In this document: one piece after another, positions 59,149 through 61,246 of the stretch
Layout of the letters: the number at the start of each line of letters is the position of its first letter
Numbering within the stretch: position 1 is the first letter of the stretch
NCBI GenBank assembly: GCA_002374055.1
Contig: DFLA01000011.1
Location: 1 to 61,246 of the forward strand
Source of the DNA: Caryophanales bacterium UBA3631
GTDB lineage: Bacteria; Bacillota_I; Bacilli_A; RF39; UBA660
Direction: 5' to 3'
Length of the DNA: 61,246 nt
Notes under the pieces: model-generated
Databases searched by the model: none
Seen by the model: the letters and a program-made list of their open reading frames with translations, nothing else
Told to the model about the DNA's origin: nothing
Translations under genes and position numbers: made by a program

Positions 59149-60270
59149 ATGAAACTAAAAATTAAACAAAATATATTAATGGAACATTTAAATTATGTTA
59201 TAAAAGGTATTTCTAGTAAGAATTTAATTCCTATACTTAATTGTATTAAATTTGAACTTTCTTCTGATGGTTTGTATTTAATGAGTACTGATAATGAGAT
59301 TGCTATTAAAACTTTTATCCCTAAGGAAAAAATAGAGAATATTGAGGTATGTGGTGAAATAGTAGTATCAGGTAAATATATTTATGAAATAATTAAGAAA
59401 TTACCTAATGAAATTATTAATATTGAAGAGGTTATGGAGTCTAAATTATATATTAATACTTCAAATTCATCATTTAATTTAAATTGTAATAATGCATCTG
59501 ATTTCCCAGTTTTAGATTTGGAAGATAATAAGAATCCTATTATTATTAGTAAAAAGATGTTCAAAAGTATTATTAATCAAACTTTGTTTGCTACTTCTAC
59601 ACAAGAATCTCGTCCAGCTTTAACAGGTTTGAATTTTAAAATAGAAGGTGATACTTTAGAATGTGTTGCTACTGATTCATATAGGTTGGCTAAAAAGATT
59701 ATTAAATTGGATAATAATGTTGTTGAAAAAATAAATATTATTATTCCTACTAAAAATTTGTATGAACTTGTTAAATTATTTAGTGATGATGAAGGTGATT
59801 TAGAATTACATATATTTAATAATAAGATTATATTTAAGTTTAATTCAATTATTATGTTATCTCGATTGGTAAATGGAACTTATCCTGATACTTCTAAATT
59901 GATTCCTACTGTATTTAGCATAACTATGAATGTTAGATTAAATGATTTATATAATGCGATTGATAGAGCTTCATTATTGACAAATGAATCTGATAAAAAT
60001 ACAATTAAATTAGAAAGTTATTCTGATTGTATAAAATTATCTTCTAATATTCCTGAAATAGGTAATGTTGAAGAAACAGTTTCTTTAATGAATGAAATAG
60101 AAGAAGGTTTTAGAATAGCATTTAGTTCTAAATATATGATGGATGCTTTAAAATCAATTGATGGTGATGAGGTTGAGCTATTATTTAATGGTGAAGTAAA
60201 ACCAATTATTTTGAAAGAGAAGGGTAAAGATGATTTAATTCAGTTGATATTACCTATTAGAACTTATTAA
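59149..60270 (+). CDS. dnaN: DNA polymerase III beta sliding clamp
   Basis: This 373-residue clamp has three repeated folds: LMEHLNYVIKGISSKNLIPILNCIKFE at the start, GLNFKIEGDTLECVATDSYRLAKKII in the middle and the C-terminal DGDEVELLFNGEVKPIILKEKGKDDLIQLILPIRTY. It forms the ring that tethers polymerase. AAAGGAG precedes the ATG. A strong terminator follows, separating it from comK. Confidence 0.97.
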   Translation: MKLKIKQNILMEHLNYVIKGISSKNLIPILNCIKFELSSDGLYLMSTDNEIAIKTFIPKEKIENIEVCGEIVVSGKYIYEIIKKLPNEIINIEEVMESKLYINTSNSSFNLNCNNASDFPVLDLEDNKNPIIISKKMFKSIINQTLFATSTQESRPALTGLNFKIEGDTLECVATDSYRLAKKIIKLDNNVVEKINIIIPTKNLYELVKLFSDDEGDLELHIFNNKIIFKFNSIIMLSRLVNGTYPDTSKLIPTVFSITMNVRLNDLYNAIDRASLLTNESDKNTIKLESYSDCIKLSSNIPEIGNVEETVSLMNEIEEGFRIAFSSKYMMDALKSIDGDEVELLFNGEVKPIILKEKGKDDLIQLILPIRTY

Positions 60271-60293
60271 AAACACAGAAATGTGTTTTTTTT
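60270..60293 (+). terminator. Terminator of dnaN
   Basis: AAAACACA-GAAA-TGTGTTTT (60270-60289) plus a T-run that runs into the -35 of the comK promoter. Confidence 0.85.
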
Positions 60294-60319
60294 GACAAAA
60301 AATGTCATTTTTCTACAAT
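60292..60319 (+). promoter_or_regulatory. comK promoter with a ComK-type AT-box
   Basis: -35 TTGACA (60292-60297), 16 bp, -10 TACAAT (60314-60319). The spacer contains AAAA-TGTCA-TTTT (60299-60311), an exact AAAA-N5-TTTT as in Bacillus ComK boxes; only one such box is clear. The start codon is 68 nt downstream. Confidence 0.55.
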
Positions 60320-60387
60320 AAATACTGATATATTTAAGGTGCTTGCTTATTTTTATCGTATTATATTATTAGGGGGGTGAATATACG

Positions 60388-60843
60388 ATGAAGACACTTG
60401 ATAGTTATTATATTAATAGGGGTACATGTGCAATTATTCCTATTGATAAGGAATTATCTCATGTTTATGAAATTGACAATTCTTATGTTATTGAAAAGAG
60501 TGTTAAAGAGATAATTGATGATAGTTGTAAGTATTATGGTTGTTCATATAAGGGAAGATGCGATGGTTCAAGAAGGATTTTAAATATGAATTATAAATTG
60601 CCTATTGTTATTGAGGAATATAATAATATTATTTTTTTCCCTACCAATTCTCCTAGATTTGATACTTGTATATGGATTTCTTTAAATAACATTGTTAATT
60701 ATGAAAAGTTTAAAGAAGGCTCTCAACTAATTTTTCAAAATGATAGGAAGATTGTTCTTGATATTTCATATTATTCTTTAGAAAATCAAATTTTTAGAGC
60801 AACATTATTGGAATCATTGATAAGGAGAAGAAGAAATTCTTAA
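60388..60843 (+). CDS. comK: ComK-family competence transcription factor
   Basis: This 151-residue protein aligns along the ComK core: DSYYINRGTCAIIPI, VKEIIDDSCKYYGCSYKGRCDGSRRIL, KLPIVIEEYNNIIFFPTNSPRFDTCIWISL, and LDISYYSLENQIFRATLLESL. It is shorter than the 192-residue Bacillus protein, lacking most of the C-terminal tail. ComK activates DNA-uptake genes. GGGGGGTGA precedes the ATG. It sits between dnaN and recF, bounded by terminators, where many Firmicutes have the S4-domain gene yaaA. Confidence 0.9.
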   Translation: MKTLDSYYINRGTCAIIPIDKELSHVYEIDNSYVIEKSVKEIIDDSCKYYGCSYKGRCDGSRRILNMNYKLPIVIEEYNNIIFFPTNSPRFDTCIWISLNNIVNYEKFKEGSQLIFQNDRKIVLDISYYSLENQIFRATLLESLIRRRRNS

Positions 60844-60878
60844 AAAATGGGACAAACTGTCTCATTTTTGTTTTTTTT
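60843..60878 (+). terminator. Terminator of comK
   Basis: AAAAATGGGACA (60843-60854) / TGTCTCATTTTT (60858-60869), 12-bp stem with one G-U pair and a T-run after. Confidence 0.85.
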
Positions 60879-60890
60879 AGGCTTTTTTTA

Positions 60891-60899
60891 TGATATAAT
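60891..60899 (+). promoter_or_regulatory. Extended -10 element upstream of recF
   Basis: TGATATAAT (60891-60899) is an extended -10 without a clear -35, 76 nt before recF. It would let recF be transcribed independently of comK. Confidence 0.45.
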
Positions 60900-60975
60900 A
60901 GTATATGTGTATAGGGGTATATAAATTATGTTAATTTTTAAAATTGGGGCTAATTTTGCGAAATGAGGTAATTTT

Positions 60976-61246
60976 ATGTTTTTGAAGTCTGTTGATATTG
61001 TTAATTTTCGTAATTATTCTGATTTAAATTTAGAATTAGGTCCTAATATTAATATAATTTATGGCGAAAATGCGCAAGGGAAAACAAATTTGCTTGAAAG
61101 TATTTATTTTTTGGCTCTTACAAAGTCTCATCGTTCTTTTATTGATGATAATTTGATTAAAGAAGGGGAGAAAATTGCTAAAATAAGTGCTGTTTTGTCT
61201 AATAATGATATTGATAGGACTCTTAAGATTGTTTTAAGTTCTGCTA
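60976..61246 (+). CDS. recF: DNA recombination/repair protein RecF (5' part, cut by window edge)
   Basis: The first 90 codons are present: LKSVDIVNFRNYSDLNLELG, then the Walker A IIYGENAQGKTNLLESIYFLALTKSHRS. RecF is an SMC-like ATPase that loads RecA at gaps. The ATG is preceded by GAGGTAA. The gene runs off the window and is otherwise normal for dnaA-dnaN-recF order. Confidence 0.95.
   Translation, partial: MFLKSVDIVNFRNYSDLNLELGPNINIIYGENAQGKTNLLESIYFLALTKSHRSFIDDNLIKEGEKIAKISAVLSNNDIDRTLKIVLSSA

Noticed and set aside
58192..59566. TTTTGAACA in dnaA (58192) and TGTTCAAAA in dnaN (59558); others in ddl, cotJB and rnpA
   Set aside because: Isolated matches inside coding sequence are expected by chance in AT-rich DNA and were not counted as origin boxes, though the dnaN one shares 14 bases with the palindrome.
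60929..60967. A 12-codon frame (MLIFKIGANFAK) before recF as a leader peptide
   Set aside because: Its AGGGG is about 10 nt away and the frame may be chance; the stop overlaps the recF ribosome-binding site, which is suggestive but too weak to annotate.
1..61246. Mycoplasma-type genetic code (TGA as Trp) suggested by AT-richness
   Set aside because: Several genes end in TGA with functional overlaps (ATGA junctions at abi-htrA, dnaB-yycJ, yycJ-rlmH) and Trp positions use TGG, so the code is standard.
1..61246. CRISPR arrays, insertion sequences and prophage
   Set aside because: No spaced repeat array, transposase or phage structural gene was seen; the only tandem repeat is the coding one at 1912-2034.

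Overview
The window is very AT-rich DNA from a low-GC Gram-positive bacterium with the standard genetic code (TGA is used as a stop, TGG as Trp). Noc, DnaB (Bacillus DnaC type), YycJ, GlmR/WhiA, ComK and a broad set of endospore genes (SpoIIR, SpoIID, a SpoIIQ-type M23 protein, SpoIIID, CwlD, CotZ-like, CotJ, YutH-like) point to the class Bacilli. The compact, reduced gene content suggests a deep-branching, probably host-associated and uncultured spore-former of the Erysipelotrichia/RF39/RFN20 neighbourhood. That placement is inferred from gene content, not computed.

The chromosomal origin lies near the right end. Reading left from it on the minus strand is rpmH-rnpA-yidC-jag-mnmE-mnmG-rsmG-noc, then uvrB, yvlD-like, lgt, glmR, whiA, a reduced GdpP-like DHH protein, rplI, dnaB, yycJ and rlmH. 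Reading right on the plus strand is dnaA-dnaN-comK-recF, with recF cut by the window edge. About 500 bp between rpmH and dnaA, plus the dnaA-dnaN gap, hold many copies of a nine-base motif (TGTTCAAAA, TGTGCAAAA, TTTTCCACA) that looks like a lineage-specific DnaA box.

From about 29.5 to 40.4 kb is a sporulation, cell-wall and ion block with Bacillus-like synteny: spoIIR, mntP, fba, murA, an SGNH-fold protein, a Bax-inhibitor protein, rpmE, an XRE/membrane module, an M23 endopeptidase, rpiB, ywzB-like, spoIID, spoIIQ-like, spoIIID and mbl. From 20 to 29.5 kb are cotJ genes, ddl, two small XRE regulators, typA, vanW, a secreted nuclease, a lipoprotein, a NUDIX enzyme and a DUF421 protein.

From 0 to 20 kb is a mixed region: RNA binding (YugI/CvfD type), NifU-type Fe-S scaffold, YutH-like and CotZ-like spore proteins, DUF1292 and DUF368 proteins, a UvrD-type helicase, an HtrA protease, an Abi/HEPN defence protein, CwlD, a cysteine desulfurase-TtcA sulfur-relay pair, a PLP enzyme with an SDR, a SNF2 ATPase, a hydroxyacyl-CoA dehydrogenase, a DUF3781 protein, Tag glycosylase and tRNA-His. 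Most genes left of the origin run leading-strand (minus). The exceptions include the spore-coat genes, SNF2, ddl, the nuclease and the lipoprotein.

The most interesting signals are the divergent DnaA-box 'dialect', matched by substitutions in DnaA domain IV, and three near-identical 26-bp palindromes made of two such boxes far from the origin. Others are comK inside the dnaN-recF interval, a long-linker Noc with a near-perfect Noc-binding site in the adjacent rsmG, an SGNH protein that appears to have lost its catalytic triad, and a GdpP-position protein reduced to its DHH core.
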